Origin: Gammaproteobacteria bacterium
GTDB taxonomy: Bacteria > Pseudomonadota > Gammaproteobacteria > Methylococcales > Methylomonadaceae
Length of the DNA: 11,250 nt
Assembly: GCA_024276805.1 (NCBI GenBank)
Contig: JAJRWJ010000177.1
Span: 1 to 11,250 of the forward strand
Reading direction: 5' to 3'
In this document: positions 1 to 7,727 of the stretch, one piece after another
How the letters are laid out: the number at the start of each line of letters is the position of its first letter
How positions within the stretch are numbered: the first letter of the stretch is position 1
Notes under the pieces: model-generated
What the model was told of the DNA's origin: nothing
Database searches by the model: none
Seen by the model: the letters and a program-made list of their open reading frames with translations, nothing else
Program-made: the position numbers and the translations under genes

Positions 1-63
1 AGGACTGGCCTGGCTGCTGGCCGGATTTTCCCAGATGTAATGGTGAAATGGAAGGTGTAAACA

Positions 64-1455
64 TTACAATTCGGGGGCCAGTGTGCGCATCAGATTTTCC
101 CCCAGACGACGCAATCTGCCCACCGGGGCGATGATTCGGCCGGAATTGCCCAGAATATCCAGCATCCATGCTTCGAGGTTCTGGATGACTTCCGGCGAGT
201 AGGCGAAACTGGCCACTTCATAGTTCAGGAACAGACTGCGGTTATCGATATTCACCGAGCCCAGCATCGCGCCAAAATCGTCGAAGAGAATCGCCTTGGC
301 ATGCAGCATTTGTCCCTCATACAGGGCGACATGCACGGTTTGCTCCTCGAGTTCGCGCATGAAGCTGCTGCGGCAGAGATCGGCAACCAGATGATCCGAC
401 TGGCGTGGTGTGATCAATTTTACATCGACGTTTTTGTGTTGGGCAATGATCAGCGCATACATGATGCTCATGTCGGGGACGAAATAGGGCGTGACGATCC
501 AGATGCGTTTTTTTGCCGCATAAATGGCGCTCAGCAACGCCTCGAAAAGCGGATCTCCCTCGACGTCCGGGCCGGATGGCACGACCTGCAGATAGGTGTT
601 GCCGCCGCCATGCACGGCGCTGACATCCGTGGGCAGCGCTTCTTCCGTGGCATAGGCCCAGTCGGCGGCGAAGATCCGGTAATAATGGGCGGCAGCCGAA
701 CCTTCCGCCAGGAACAGCAGGTCGTTCCAGCGTTTGCCGTCCGGGGTTGGCCCCATGTATTTGCGGGACAGATTCATTCCCCCGGTGATCACCAGTCGAT
801 TGTCGAACAGGTAGACTTTGCGGTGATTGCGCAGGTTGATGTAATTACGCAGCGGCATGCGCAGCAGCGGCATGAAAAATTCCACGGCGCCGCCGGCATG
901 GCGCAGCGCCTTCAAGGGCGATTGATAGAAATACAGCTGAAAGGAACCCAGCGAATCGAGCAGCAGTTTTACCGTGACGCCCTGTCTGGCTTTTTCGGTC
1001 AGAGCGGCAAGCAGTTCCCTGGTGACCGCGTCGCTTCTGAACACATAGGTGCTGATATAGATACTTTGCGTGGCATTCCTGATTTCGTCGAGTAGCGCCC
1101 GATAGGCATCGACACCATTGAAATACAGTTCCACCCGGTTGTCGCGGGTTGCCCTGGGGATGCCGGTATTGTGCAGAATGGTTGCGATGGGGTTGGTTTC
1201 GGGTACTGTTCCGGCCACGCTGTCAGACAAAGACAACTTGGATTTGTTATAGATGCTTTTGCGTTTTCTGAAACCCACCAGAAAGTATAACGGCACCGCG
1301 AGATAGGGCAGCAGGGAAATGGCCAGCAGCCAGGCGATCATGCTGGTCGGAGAACGGCGCTGATAGATGGAATGCAGCAGCGCGAACAGAAACAACATTT
1401 CCCCCAGCAACACCAGTGCCAGGGGAGAGAAGCTGACAGGCAGGTCGCCGGGCAT
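64..1455 (-). CDS. cls: Cardiolipin synthase, two-HKD phospholipase D family
   Basis: Predicted inner-membrane enzyme (463 aa) that makes cardiolipin from phosphatidylglycerol-type substrates. Two hydrophobic segments (about residues 11-30 and 37-61) form the N-terminal membrane hairpin typical of ClsA-type enzymes. Two phospholipase D catalytic motifs follow: H211-x-K213-x4-D218 and H385-x-K387-x4-D392. Each is followed by the usual Gly/Ser-Asn context (GGMN, then GSVNIDNRS). Both motifs are intact, so the protein should be active. Length is close to that of bacterial Cls proteins (about 480 aa). An in-frame TAG lies directly before the ATG, so no longer start is possible; an AGG about 8 nt upstream may act as the ribosome site. 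It is the last gene of the leftward group, 148 nt beyond the P-loop gene, so it may be the distal gene of that operon or have its own promoter. The family call is firm; which Cls paralogue it is remains uncertain. Confidence 0.93.
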   Translation of the reverse strand: MPGDLPVSFSPLALVLLGEMLFLFALLHSIYQRRSPTSMIAWLLAISLLPYLAVPLYFLVGFRKRKSIYNKSKLSLSDSVAGTVPETNPIATILHNTGIPRATRDNRVELYFNGVDAYRALLDEIRNATQSIYISTYVFRSDAVTRELLAALTEKARQGVTVKLLLDSLGSFQLYFYQSPLKALRHAGGAVEFFMPLLRMPLRNYINLRNHRKVYLFDNRLVITGGMNLSRKYMGPTPDGKRWNDLLFLAEGSAAAHYYRIFAADWAYATEEALPTDVSAVHGGGNTYLQVVPSGPDVEGDPLFEALLSAIYAAKKRIWIVTPYFVPDMSIMYALIIAQHKNVDVKLITPRQSDHLVADLCRSSFMRELEEQTVHVALYEGQMLHAKAILFDDFGAMLGSVNIDNRSLFLNYEVASFAYSPEVIQNLEAWMLDILGNSGRIIAPVGRLRRLGENLMRTLAPEL

Positions 1456-1603
1456 CTATCCGGCCTGACGATAGCGTGGATCGGCGCAATCCCGCCGATT
1501 GCCGATACTGACGGTGTGCCGTGCAGGCCGCTGGAACAGGTGTTGTGTAAGGCTGTGGCAGGGCATGATGCGGAGTGATGAAGATGGCCTCATGAGTGCT
1601 GGG

Positions 1604-2632
1604 TTATCGGTCGTGACGTTTCAGTGCAAGGCGCGCAGACAAAATTTCATTGAGTCTGGGCAATGATTTTTTATCCTGCAGATTCAGCCCTTCGGCGCCG
1701 GTCAGTTGTCTGACCAGAGCGATCGCCGCGGAGGTGTTGGTTGCCGCGCCGGCGATGATGTCGGGTTTGCGCCCGAATGCCGAAGCAACCCCCAGGACGG
1801 CATAGGGGTCCGAGGCGCACAATATCGTACAGCATACCTGGGGGGCGATTTCCTCGATGGCCACCGAGCCGTTGTAGGGTTCCAGTGGTGAGGCGCCGGC
1901 CTCCGCCACCAGTACATCGGCCTCCAGGCGGGCCATTTCCGACAGCAGGATGCGCAGCTGGTGGCGGTAGTGTTGAGCTTCACAGATACTGGAAGGCAGA
2001 CCGACATCGACAAAATCATAAATATAGTCGGCGCCGGCATCGGCGATACTCAGGATATCCCGATAGCGCGCGGCGCCGGTCAGTTTCGCGCCAATGGTCC
2101 GGTAGCCGGCCTGTTTCAGCTGCCTGACGATGATTCTCGCGGCCGTGGTCTTGCCGGCGGACATGGATGTGCCGATGATCAGAATGACCGGCAAATTGAA
2201 GGGTATGATGGGGCGTTTGGAAACGAACTGCGCCATGCAGACCTTTTGACCATCCAGCAGGACGTGGCCACGATAGTCCAGCGCCATCAGCGGCGGCAGG
2301 TAGAAGGATTTGGAGGTGACCTTGCCGAACAGTCCGCCGGCGGTCATCAGTTCGAAACGCATATCGTCGCCGATGGTCTGCCAGCTACCCACGGCTTCCA
2401 GTGTCGCGGCGCGCTCGCCGAATGCGCCGACCACCAGTTCTCCATCGACGACTTCCACCATGCGCCCGTTGGGCTGTTCGATCCGGTGCAGGCAGCCGGG
2501 ACAGGTAATGGCCTCGCCAACGACGTAGTCACCAGTCTGCCATTGCTTGCGCGGTAATTTTTCGACAGTGAAGGGGCTTTCCCACAGCTTGCTGATGCGG
2601 GTGATGGAGGTGAAAAAATAATGGGGAGGCAT
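1604..2632 (-). CDS. P-loop NTP-binding protein of unknown function (DUF1611-like)
   Basis: A 342-aa soluble protein. The N-terminal half (1-145) has a CPGC pair at residues 44-47 and a beta-rich look without a motif I recognise. The C-terminal half starts with a Walker A motif, GTSMSAGKTT (154-163), followed by a helix and a conserved-looking stretch (TGAARYRD, 185-192; FVDVGLPSS, 207-215). A hydrophobic strand ending in EAGAS (244-248) could be the Walker B-like or acidic site. This layout (P-loop at mid-protein, then a strand with an acidic residue and small residues) resembles DUF1611 proteins, which include the D-glutamate N-acetyltransferase DgcN, and more distantly MobB and dethiobiotin synthetase folds. 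The substrate is not evident. The ATG lies 3 nt after the stop of the M20 peptidase gene, indicating co-translation. The assignment to a P-loop NTPase is good; DUF1611 membership is inferred from memory of the motif pattern. Confidence 0.85.
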   Translation of the reverse strand: MPPHYFFTSITRISKLWESPFTVEKLPRKQWQTGDYVVGEAITCPGCLHRIEQPNGRMVEVVDGELVVGAFGERAATLEAVGSWQTIGDDMRFELMTAGGLFGKVTSKSFYLPPLMALDYRGHVLLDGQKVCMAQFVSKRPIIPFNLPVILIIGTSMSAGKTTAARIIVRQLKQAGYRTIGAKLTGAARYRDILSIADAGADYIYDFVDVGLPSSICEAQHYRHQLRILLSEMARLEADVLVAEAGASPLEPYNGSVAIEEIAPQVCCTILCASDPYAVLGVASAFGRKPDIIAGAATNTSAAIALVRQLTGAEGLNLQDKKSLPRLNEILSARLALKRHDR

Positions 2633-2635
2633 GGC

Positions 2636-3835
2636 TCATGTTCCCGTTTGTGCGACAGCTTCCGGTACCACTGCCGGACTCAGCAGCAGCAGCGCCAGCA
2701 GTGCCCCACGTTCCGGCAGCTTGTTCAGGTCGACCTGTTCGTGTCGCGCGTGGGCGCCGTCTCCGACCGCGCCGAGACCGTCCAGCGTGGCGTTGTAGAG
2801 GCTGGTGGTGTTGCCATCGGAGCCACCACCGGCGGTACCCTGCTGCAGATCGATGCGCAGTTGCCGGGCAAGATTCTGCGCCATATTCCAGAACTGTTGA
2901 TTGGCCGGTGTCTTTTCCATCGGCGGGCGACCGATTTTGCCCTCGATTTCCAGCGAGACACCGGGCGTGATGGGCTGGATGGCGTGTATCGCCCGTTCGA
3001 TGGCCCGGGCATCGTCATGGGTCAGCACCCTGACGTCGGTGACGGCGCTGCTCACCGGCGCCACGACATTGGCGCGCAGGCCGCCATCGATCATGCCGAC
3101 GTTGATGGTGATGCCCTTTTCCACATCGTTCAATGCAAACAGGGTCTGTATGACATGAGACAATTCCAGAATGGCGCTGGCGCCTGCTTCCGGATTCAAA
3201 CCGGCATGCGCGGCTTTGCCCTTCGCCGTGATCGTGAACCTGCCGACCCCTTTGCGGGCTGTTTTCAGGCGGCCGATAGGGCCGAGGGAAGGCTCCATGA
3301 CCAGGCTGCGGTTGGCCAGCCTGGCCAGGCGGTGGATATAGCGGGAGGATTCATGACTGCCGGTCTCCTCGTCGGAATTGATGAAGATGACCGGCGTCAG
3401 CGGCAGTTCCAGACTGAGTTCCTGCATTGCGCGGATGGCGAAAAGCATTTGCGCCAGTCCGGTTTTCATGTCATAGACGCCTGGCCCGTACAGAATGCCG
3501 TCTTCTATCCTGACCGGCATGTCCTCCAGCGTGCCTAGTGACCAGACGGTGTCGCAGTGACCCAGCAGCAACTGCAGCAGTTTGTTTTTATCGCGCCGGG
3601 CCGGCCGGGCAAACAGGTGTCCGCCCGAGGTTCTGCCGGGTATTTTCCTGACGCAGTAGCCGAGCGCCGACAGGGATTCGGCCAGCAGCTGCAGTACCGG
3701 CTGTTGAGAGGCGGGAACGTCGGTAGGGGATTCCATGCGCACCAGTCTTTCGATGAACTGCACCTGCTCGTGCCGATGTTCCTGCATCCAGGAAAGCAAC
3801 TGTGCGGCGGTGGTGCGATTCAGGGTTTCGGTCAT
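2636..3835 (-). CDS. M20 family zinc metallopeptidase, carboxypeptidase G2-like
   Basis: Predicted cytoplasmic di-zinc hydrolase (399 aa) that removes a C-terminal amino acid or an N-acyl group. Visible metal and catalytic residues follow the M20A order: H93 in GHCD, D122 in YDMK, catalytic E156 and metal ligand E157 in DEETGS, E181 in MEPS, and a C-terminal histidine (H362 in GAHARHE, or H365). A dimerisation domain is inserted at about 195-300, with the usual GKAAHAG motif at 206-212. No signal peptide is seen, unlike the secreted Pseudomonas CPG2. All key residues are present, so it should be active; glutamate-type substrates are typical of this branch but are not proven here. Its ATG overlaps the stop of the flavin reductase gene by one base (TAATG), and the P-loop gene starts 3 nt downstream. 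The three products therefore very likely act together. Confidence 0.92.
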   Translation of the reverse strand: MTETLNRTTAAQLLSWMQEHRHEQVQFIERLVRMESPTDVPASQQPVLQLLAESLSALGYCVRKIPGRTSGGHLFARPARRDKNKLLQLLLGHCDTVWSLGTLEDMPVRIEDGILYGPGVYDMKTGLAQMLFAIRAMQELSLELPLTPVIFINSDEETGSHESSRYIHRLARLANRSLVMEPSLGPIGRLKTARKGVGRFTITAKGKAAHAGLNPEAGASAILELSHVIQTLFALNDVEKGITINVGMIDGGLRANVVAPVSSAVTDVRVLTHDDARAIERAIHAIQPITPGVSLEIEGKIGRPPMEKTPANQQFWNMAQNLARQLRIDLQQGTAGGGSDGNTTSLYNATLDGLGAVGDGAHARHEQVDLNKLPERGALLALLLLSPAVVPEAVAQTGT

Positions 3836-4425
3836 TATCTCTTGAAGCCTTTCGGAAAGGGGAAGGAATAACTTTGATCGATCTGCGTGAAACGGCCGGG
3901 ATACAGGTAGGCCAGTAATGGAGCGGCATGAATCAGTTCCTGGTCATCCTGGTCGGAAGTGCGCAGGTAGTGATCGTCCAGCTGGGCGGCAACGATGTCG
4001 CCGATGATCAGGCTGTTGTCGCCCAGAGCATCGACAATCTGTTTCAGCCGGCATTCCAGGAACAGGTAGGCGTCTTTGACCAGGACCCCGTCCACGGTAT
4101 CGGCCGGAAAGGTTGGCACGGCGCGCAGCGCGGGTTTGGACTGGTTTTCTGCGCGGGGATCCGCCGCCAGGCTGGTGGCGACGATCTGGGTCGGACGCGG
4201 GTAGCTGACCGTGAATTCACCGTGCTCCTTGATGTTGCTGTAGGTGCTGTGATGCGGCGCGCAGACGAAGGCATAATGATTCTGCCAGCTGGCCGGGATG
4301 GCCAGGTGCTTGGGGGCGATATCGTAACTGCCATCGGGTTCCCGACTGCCCACCAGCACCAGCGGAAAGACAGTGAAGCAGCGCTCCCAGATGGAGCCGT
4401 TGACATCCAGCTTGATGATCGCCAT
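3835..4425 (-). CDS. Flavin reductase-like FMN-binding protein
   Basis: A 196-aa soluble protein with the split-barrel flavin reductase domain over about residues 12-150. The signature region (VGSREPDGSYDIAP, 25-38, then HHSTYSNIKEHGEFTV around 58-73) matches the family pattern of a TR/SR-x-x-DG-x-x-NVAP strand followed by a T-x-x-NI-x-x-x-x-EF turn. Members bind FMN and either supply reduced flavin to a monooxygenase or are flavoenzymes of unknown substrate. No partner monooxygenase lies in the window. The start is well supported: GAGGAG at 4431-4436 sits 5 nt before the ATG. It is the first gene of the leftward set, and its TAA overlaps the ATG of the M20 peptidase. The C-terminal 40 residues are less conserved in appearance. 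Family assignment is good; the reaction is unknown. Confidence 0.88.
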   Translation of the reverse strand: MAIIKLDVNGSIWERCFTVFPLVLVGSREPDGSYDIAPKHLAIPASWQNHYAFVCAPHHSTYSNIKEHGEFTVSYPRPTQIVATSLAADPRAENQSKPALRAVPTFPADTVDGVLVKDAYLFLECRLKQIVDALGDNSLIIGDIVAAQLDDHYLRTSDQDDQELIHAAPLLAYLYPGRFTQIDQSYSFPFPKGFKR

Positions 4426-4806
4426 AAATACTCCTCATCCGACAGTGTGATGGAACACCGACTCTGTCCGACATCCCTGCAGCAGTAGCGGCGGGCTGCA
4501 GACAGGGCATCGATGCGGCTTGGTTCCAGGCATGATGGTCCGTGAATTATACAGTAATTCAGGCGGGTTCCAGCTCTGCTGGCCAACCGCGGCTGCACAG
4601 GTTATTTGCAAGTACCATTCATGGGCGGAAGCGTCATTTTCGTAACATGAGGCAACCTCCTGCAGCCGCTTCAGCAAGCAAGAACCCCTATGTTTGTTGT
4701 ATCATAAATCAATTGCCGGTCCATAGAAAATTTTCCCGAATCAAGATCTCTCAGGCCAGTGTGGCTGAAGTCGCTACCTGGCGGTTCTCATGCCAGCCTT
4801 GAAAAA
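4426..4806. other. Divergent intergenic region, 381 nt, no gene seen
   Basis: This stretch separates the leftward flavin reductase operon from the rightward DUF445 gene. It holds the candidate leftward promoter (4546-4573), a strong leftward ribosome site (4431-4436) and a short hairpin in the leftward leader: CTGCAGC at 4477-4483 pairing with GCTGCAG at 4495-4501 around an 11-nt loop. The short open frames here have no recognisable protein features and I do not annotate them. I found no convincing rightward promoter for the DUF445 gene. Confidence 0.6.
4546..4573 (-). promoter_or_regulatory. Candidate sigma-70 promoter of the flavin reductase operon
   Basis: Reading leftward, a perfect TATAAT (-10, positions 4551 to 4546) is preceded by CTGGAA (-35, 4573 to 4568) with a 16-nt spacer. 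The -35 matches consensus at only 3 of 6 bases. Transcription would begin near 4539, giving a leader of about 115 nt before the flavin reductase ATG. This is the only good -10 found upstream of the operon. Confidence 0.45.
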
Positions 4807-5535
4807 ATGTCCAAATTGTTGAACAAAACTTTTCTCACCAATTTTCTGGCTGTCCTGGTGATTGCCAGCGGCTATCTGTCACCGGTCTGGTCTGAATTGC
4901 TCAAGGCCATCGGCTTTTTTGCCCTGTCCGGGGCGATCACCAACTGGCTGGCAATTCATATGCTGTTCGAGAAAGTGCCGCTGCTGTATGGTTCGGGGGT
5001 CATCCCCAACCGCTTCGAGGAATTCAAGGCATCGATCAAAAACCTGATGATGCAGCAGTTTTTCACGCCGGAGCATATCGAGCAGTTTATCGAGCAGGAA
5101 GAAGAGCAGGGCGGTCGGGTGCTCGATCTGGAGCCGTTGTTGCATGCCATCGACTACGAACGGATCTTCCACGGTCTGGTCAGATCCATCATGGATTCAT
5201 CGCTGGGCGCGATGCTGCAGATGCTGGGTGTGAATGGTGAAGAGGCGCTGCTGTCGCTGCAGGAGTCCTTTACCGAAAAACTGCAGCAGACACTGACGGA
5301 CATGGTGGAATCGAAACGCTTTCAGGCGGCCCTGCAACGCAGTCTGAATGCCCGGCAGCTGAGCGTGGATATCATTGTCAGAATCGAGGCGGTGATCGAC
5401 AGGCGCCTGGATGAACTGACGCCGCAACTGGTCAAGGAAATCGTCCAGGACATCATCCGTGAGCACCTCGGCTGGCTGGTGGTCTGGGGTGGCGTTTTTG
5501 GCGGTATGCTGGGAGCTGTCTACAGTTTTCTGTAA
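4807..5535 (+). CDS. DUF445 family membrane protein
   Basis: A 242-aa inner-membrane protein of unknown function. Two hydrophobic segments lie near the N-terminus (about residues 10-26 and 31-54), and a final one (219-240, Gly-rich) ends the protein. The central 60-215 is helical and charged, with a Glu-rich stretch around 92-101. The family mark is GAITNWLAIHMLFEKVP (42-58) followed by GSGVIPNRFEEFK (62-74), characteristic of DUF445. I chose the ATG at 4807 because the hydrophobic segment then starts in the normal place. A GTG at 4759 would add 16 residues, and neither start has a good ribosome site (an AGG sits only 3 nt before the GTG). The hydrolase gene follows after 52 nt and may be co-transcribed. 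The family is clear; the role is not known. Confidence 0.87.
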   Translation: MSKLLNKTFLTNFLAVLVIASGYLSPVWSELLKAIGFFALSGAITNWLAIHMLFEKVPLLYGSGVIPNRFEEFKASIKNLMMQQFFTPEHIEQFIEQEEEQGGRVLDLEPLLHAIDYERIFHGLVRSIMDSSLGAMLQMLGVNGEEALLSLQESFTEKLQQTLTDMVESKRFQAALQRSLNARQLSVDIIVRIEAVIDRRLDELTPQLVKEIVQDIIREHLGWLVVWGGVFGGMLGAVYSFL

Positions 5536-5587
5536 ATGCTTCGCTGCGATACACCCCGTTTCTTTAGCTTTCGTGTTTTTTATCAAT

Positions 5588-6361
5588 ATGCAATTAGCCT
5601 TTGAAGAATTTGGCTCGGCCGACAATCCGCCGCTGCTCATACTGCATGGTTTTTTTGCCTCTGCACGCAACTGGCGGCAGATCGCCAGGATGCTGGCCGG
5701 GCAGTACCATGTACTGGCGCCGGATTTGCGCAATCATGGCGCATCCCCCCATGATACCGTGATGGATTATCCGGCAATGGCTGCCGATATCGATGCCTTT
5801 ATCCAGCAGCGGCATCTGCGCCAGGTGAACTTGCTCGGCCACAGCATGGGCGGCAAGGTCGCGATGTGGCTGGCGCTGAACAAACCAGAACGCGTAGAAA
5901 GTCTGATCGTGGTCGATATCGCGCCGGTCAGTTACCGGCACAGCTTCGACAATCTGATTGCTGCGCTGCGTGGCTTGCCGCTGCATGAGATCGGCAATCG
6001 CAGACAGGCGGAACAGTTGCTGGCGAACGCCATTCCAGATCTAAGTTTTCGTCAGTTCCTGCTGCAGAATCTGGTATTGAATGATGGACACTATCACTGG
6101 CGTATCGATCTGGATATTTTTCAACAGGCGGCGCCGGCAATTATCGGATTTCCTGAGCAGCAGCACATTCAGCCCTTCGAGAAAAAAACGCTGTTCATTG
6201 CCGGCGGCAACTCCAGATATCTGCGCAGTGAGGATCAGCAGGTCATCGACAGGCTGTTTCCCGGCGCACAGGTCATCAGGCTGCCAGACACAGGGCATTG
6301 GCTGCATGCCGAAAAGCCGGAATTGTTCGTCGCCACGGTGAAGAAGTTTTTATCGGGCTAG
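5588..6361 (+). CDS. Alpha/beta-hydrolase esterase, YbfF-like
   Basis: A 257-aa cytoplasmic alpha/beta-hydrolase predicted to cleave short-chain acyl or thioester bonds. The oxyanion-hole motif HGFF is at 20-23. The nucleophile elbow GHSMGG has Ser at residue 86, an acidic residue D110 lies in VVDIAPVSY, and the catalytic histidine is H237 in DTGHWLHAE. The DLRNHG motif (46-51) and the Ser-to-Asp spacing of 24 residues agree with E. coli YbfF. Length matches that family (about 255 aa). The open frame extends upstream to 5459 inside the DUF445 gene, but the region before ATG 5588 has no homologous look, so I take the internal ATG. No clear Shine-Dalgarno is visible. It sits 52 nt after the DUF445 stop on the same strand. 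The natural substrate is unknown. Confidence 0.9.
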   Translation: MQLAFEEFGSADNPPLLILHGFFASARNWRQIARMLAGQYHVLAPDLRNHGASPHDTVMDYPAMAADIDAFIQQRHLRQVNLLGHSMGGKVAMWLALNKPERVESLIVVDIAPVSYRHSFDNLIAALRGLPLHEIGNRRQAEQLLANAIPDLSFRQFLLQNLVLNDGHYHWRIDLDIFQQAAPAIIGFPEQQHIQPFEKKTLFIAGGNSRYLRSEDQQVIDRLFPGAQVIRLPDTGHWLHAEKPELFVATVKKFLSG

Positions 6362-6464
6362 TGCCGCAGCGGATTTCCTTTCGGGATAGTGGATATCTTG
6401 TCTGGTTGATGAAAGCAGATTTTTAACTTTTAGGCATTTTTTTAAATCAGGCGCCGCATCAGGG

Positions 6465-6491
6465 TAAAAAAAATTCACTTTCAGCCGATAA
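6465..6491 (+). promoter_or_regulatory. Sigma-28 (FliA) flagellar promoter upstream of motY
   Basis: TAAA (6465-6468), exactly 15 nt, then GCCGATAA (6484-6491). This matches the sigma-28 consensus TAAA-N15-GCCGATAA at every core position. The -10 element ends 64 nt before the MotY-like ATG. Class III/IV flagellar genes, including motY in polar-flagellate gammaproteobacteria, are typically read from such promoters, so site and gene support each other. Confidence 0.85.
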
Positions 6492-6555
6492 CCATTACGC
6501 ATGCAGCTGTGCCGTGAGTTGCATGATTATCGTATTGCTTCAATGACAGGTTGAA

Positions 6556-7725
6556 ATGAAATTCTCTATCCATCTGATCGGTATCGTTTTCGCACTGCTG
6601 AGCGCCGACAGTAGCGCGGAATATTATGGGGCGCCATTGCTCAAGGCGAACTGGGAGGTGAGCCGCAGCAAGACGGCTTGTCATTTGAAACAGCAGATTC
6701 CGCATTATGGCAGTGCGGATTTCGTGCACCCCGCCGGCGGTAAACTACAGTTTTATATCCAGGAGCAGCGCCATAAGCCACGGGTGGTCAAGGCCAGCCT
6801 GTCAGCCATGCCCGCCCCGTGGAGTCATCACTCTTCGCAATCCCGACCCTATCTGGTGTATCTCGATCAGTCGGTGGAAATATCCGGCTATGGGCGTCTG
6901 GCCGTTTACGGGGATGATGCCGAGACGATGATCGATGTGCTGTTGCAGGGGAAATTTCCGACATTCACCTATGTACGCGCCGCACCCGATATCGATCTCG
7001 TCGAAACCCGCGTGGGAGTTTCGGCGGTCCGGTTCAGCGCCGCCTATGAAGATTTCATCGCCTGCAGGAATCAGTTGTTGCCCTATGGTATGGCCGACCT
7101 GCAGGACCGGGTGCTGTATTTCCACAAGGGCAGCAGCAGCCTCGATGGCATCGCGACCCGGGAAGTCGACAAGCTGGCCAATCTGCTGCGGGAAATGCCC
7201 GATATCGGCCTGGTCATTGGCAGCGTGACCGCCGGGGTATTGAAAACGGACAGCAAATGGTTCAGGAAAAGGGCCGGCAGCATCGTCAAATATCTGAGCA
7301 GCAAGGGCATCGCCAGGAAACGCATCACGGTAAAGTCCGCGTTGAACGGTTTCAGGGGTGACGGCGTTATCCGGCTGCAGGTGTTTGGCCCGGATGTGCT
7401 GCGCTGGTTTTTCTATCGCAAGGGCAATGTCGAATTGAATACGGCGGAAAAGCGGCGCCTGGATCTGTTGGCGAAATATCTGCTGGAATATTATCCCGGC
7501 AAGCTGGTGATCCATAGCCATACCGACAGCAAGGGTTCCCGGGCAGGCAACAAGGCCATCTCCAGAAAACGAGCCGAGGTCATCCGGAAATATCTGCTGA
7601 GCAAGGGTGTCGCCGCATCGAAAATACGCATCAGGGCTCATGGTGAAAGCAGACCGGCTGCCAGCAACCGCTCCCGCCAGGGCAGGGCGAAAAACCGCCG
7701 CGTAGTGATCGATCTGGTCGGCTGA
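6556..7725 (+). CDS. motY: MotY-like flagellar motor protein with tandem OmpA-like domains
   Basis: A 389-aa exported protein. The signal peptide covers residues 1-21 (cleavage after SSA). The N-terminal region, about 22-180, resembles the MotY-specific domain: YGAPL, W33, and PHYGSADF at 49-56. Cysteines 42 and 170 are placed like the disulfide pair of Vibrio MotY. A C-terminal OmpA-type peptidoglycan-binding domain spans about 283-388 with HTDSKGS (322-328), the KRA arginine (R339) and GRAKNRRV (376-383). Between these lies an additional OmpA-like unit (186-278) that lacks the key aspartate and the NRR end. MotY forms the T-ring around sodium-driven motors together with MotX. Classic MotY is about 290 aa, so this is about 100 aa longer. 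A perfect sigma-28 promoter lies upstream; CAGG 5 nt before the ATG is the ribosome site. It converges on the next gene with 2 nt between. It could instead be a general OmpA-family envelope protein, but the promoter argues for the motor. Confidence 0.82.
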   Translation: MKFSIHLIGIVFALLSADSSAEYYGAPLLKANWEVSRSKTACHLKQQIPHYGSADFVHPAGGKLQFYIQEQRHKPRVVKASLSAMPAPWSHHSSQSRPYLVYLDQSVEISGYGRLAVYGDDAETMIDVLLQGKFPTFTYVRAAPDIDLVETRVGVSAVRFSAAYEDFIACRNQLLPYGMADLQDRVLYFHKGSSSLDGIATREVDKLANLLREMPDIGLVIGSVTAGVLKTDSKWFRKRAGSIVKYLSSKGIARKRITVKSALNGFRGDGVIRLQVFGPDVLRWFFYRKGNVELNTAEKRRLDLLAKYLLEYYPGKLVIHSHTDSKGSRAGNKAISRKRAEVIRKYLLSKGVAASKIRIRAHGESRPAASNRSRQGRAKNRRVVIDLVG

Positions 7726-7727
7726 TT

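Noticed and set aside
301..1095. Rightward open frame of 264 codons inside the cardiolipin synthase gene
   Set aside because: The opposite strand encodes both HKD motifs in full; this frame has no family features and is a shadow of GC-rich coding sequence.
1486..1502. GCAATC / GATTGC hairpin between the P-loop and cls genes as a terminator
   Set aside because: Only 6 bp and no T-run on the transcribed strand.
1603..1611. CCGATAA on the minus strand as a second sigma-28 site
   Set aside because: No TAAA lies 15 nt upstream and the bases encode the end of the P-loop protein.
2621..3538. Rightward open frame of 305 codons across the M20 peptidase gene
   Set aside because: The M20 metal-binding residues are intact on the minus strand; the rightward product is Gln/Gly/Asp-rich and resembles nothing known.
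4435..4802. Short open frames in the gap between the flavin reductase and DUF445 genes
   Set aside because: They overlap each other on both strands, lack ribosome sites and show no protein-like composition.
4759..4806. GTG at 4759 as the DUF445 start
   Set aside because: It would add 16 residues ahead of the first membrane helix, and its AGG is too close (3 nt) to serve as a normal ribosome site; kept only as an alternative.
6437..6472. T7A / TA7 inverted repeat upstream of motY as a terminator for the esterase gene
   Set aside because: The stem would be only A-T pairs with a 20-nt loop and it overlaps the sigma-28 -35 element; more likely an A/T-tract feature of the promoter.
6802..7641. 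Leftward open frame of 279 codons inside the MotY-like gene
   Set aside because: The rightward frame has a signal peptide, an OmpA domain and a promoter; the leftward one has none.
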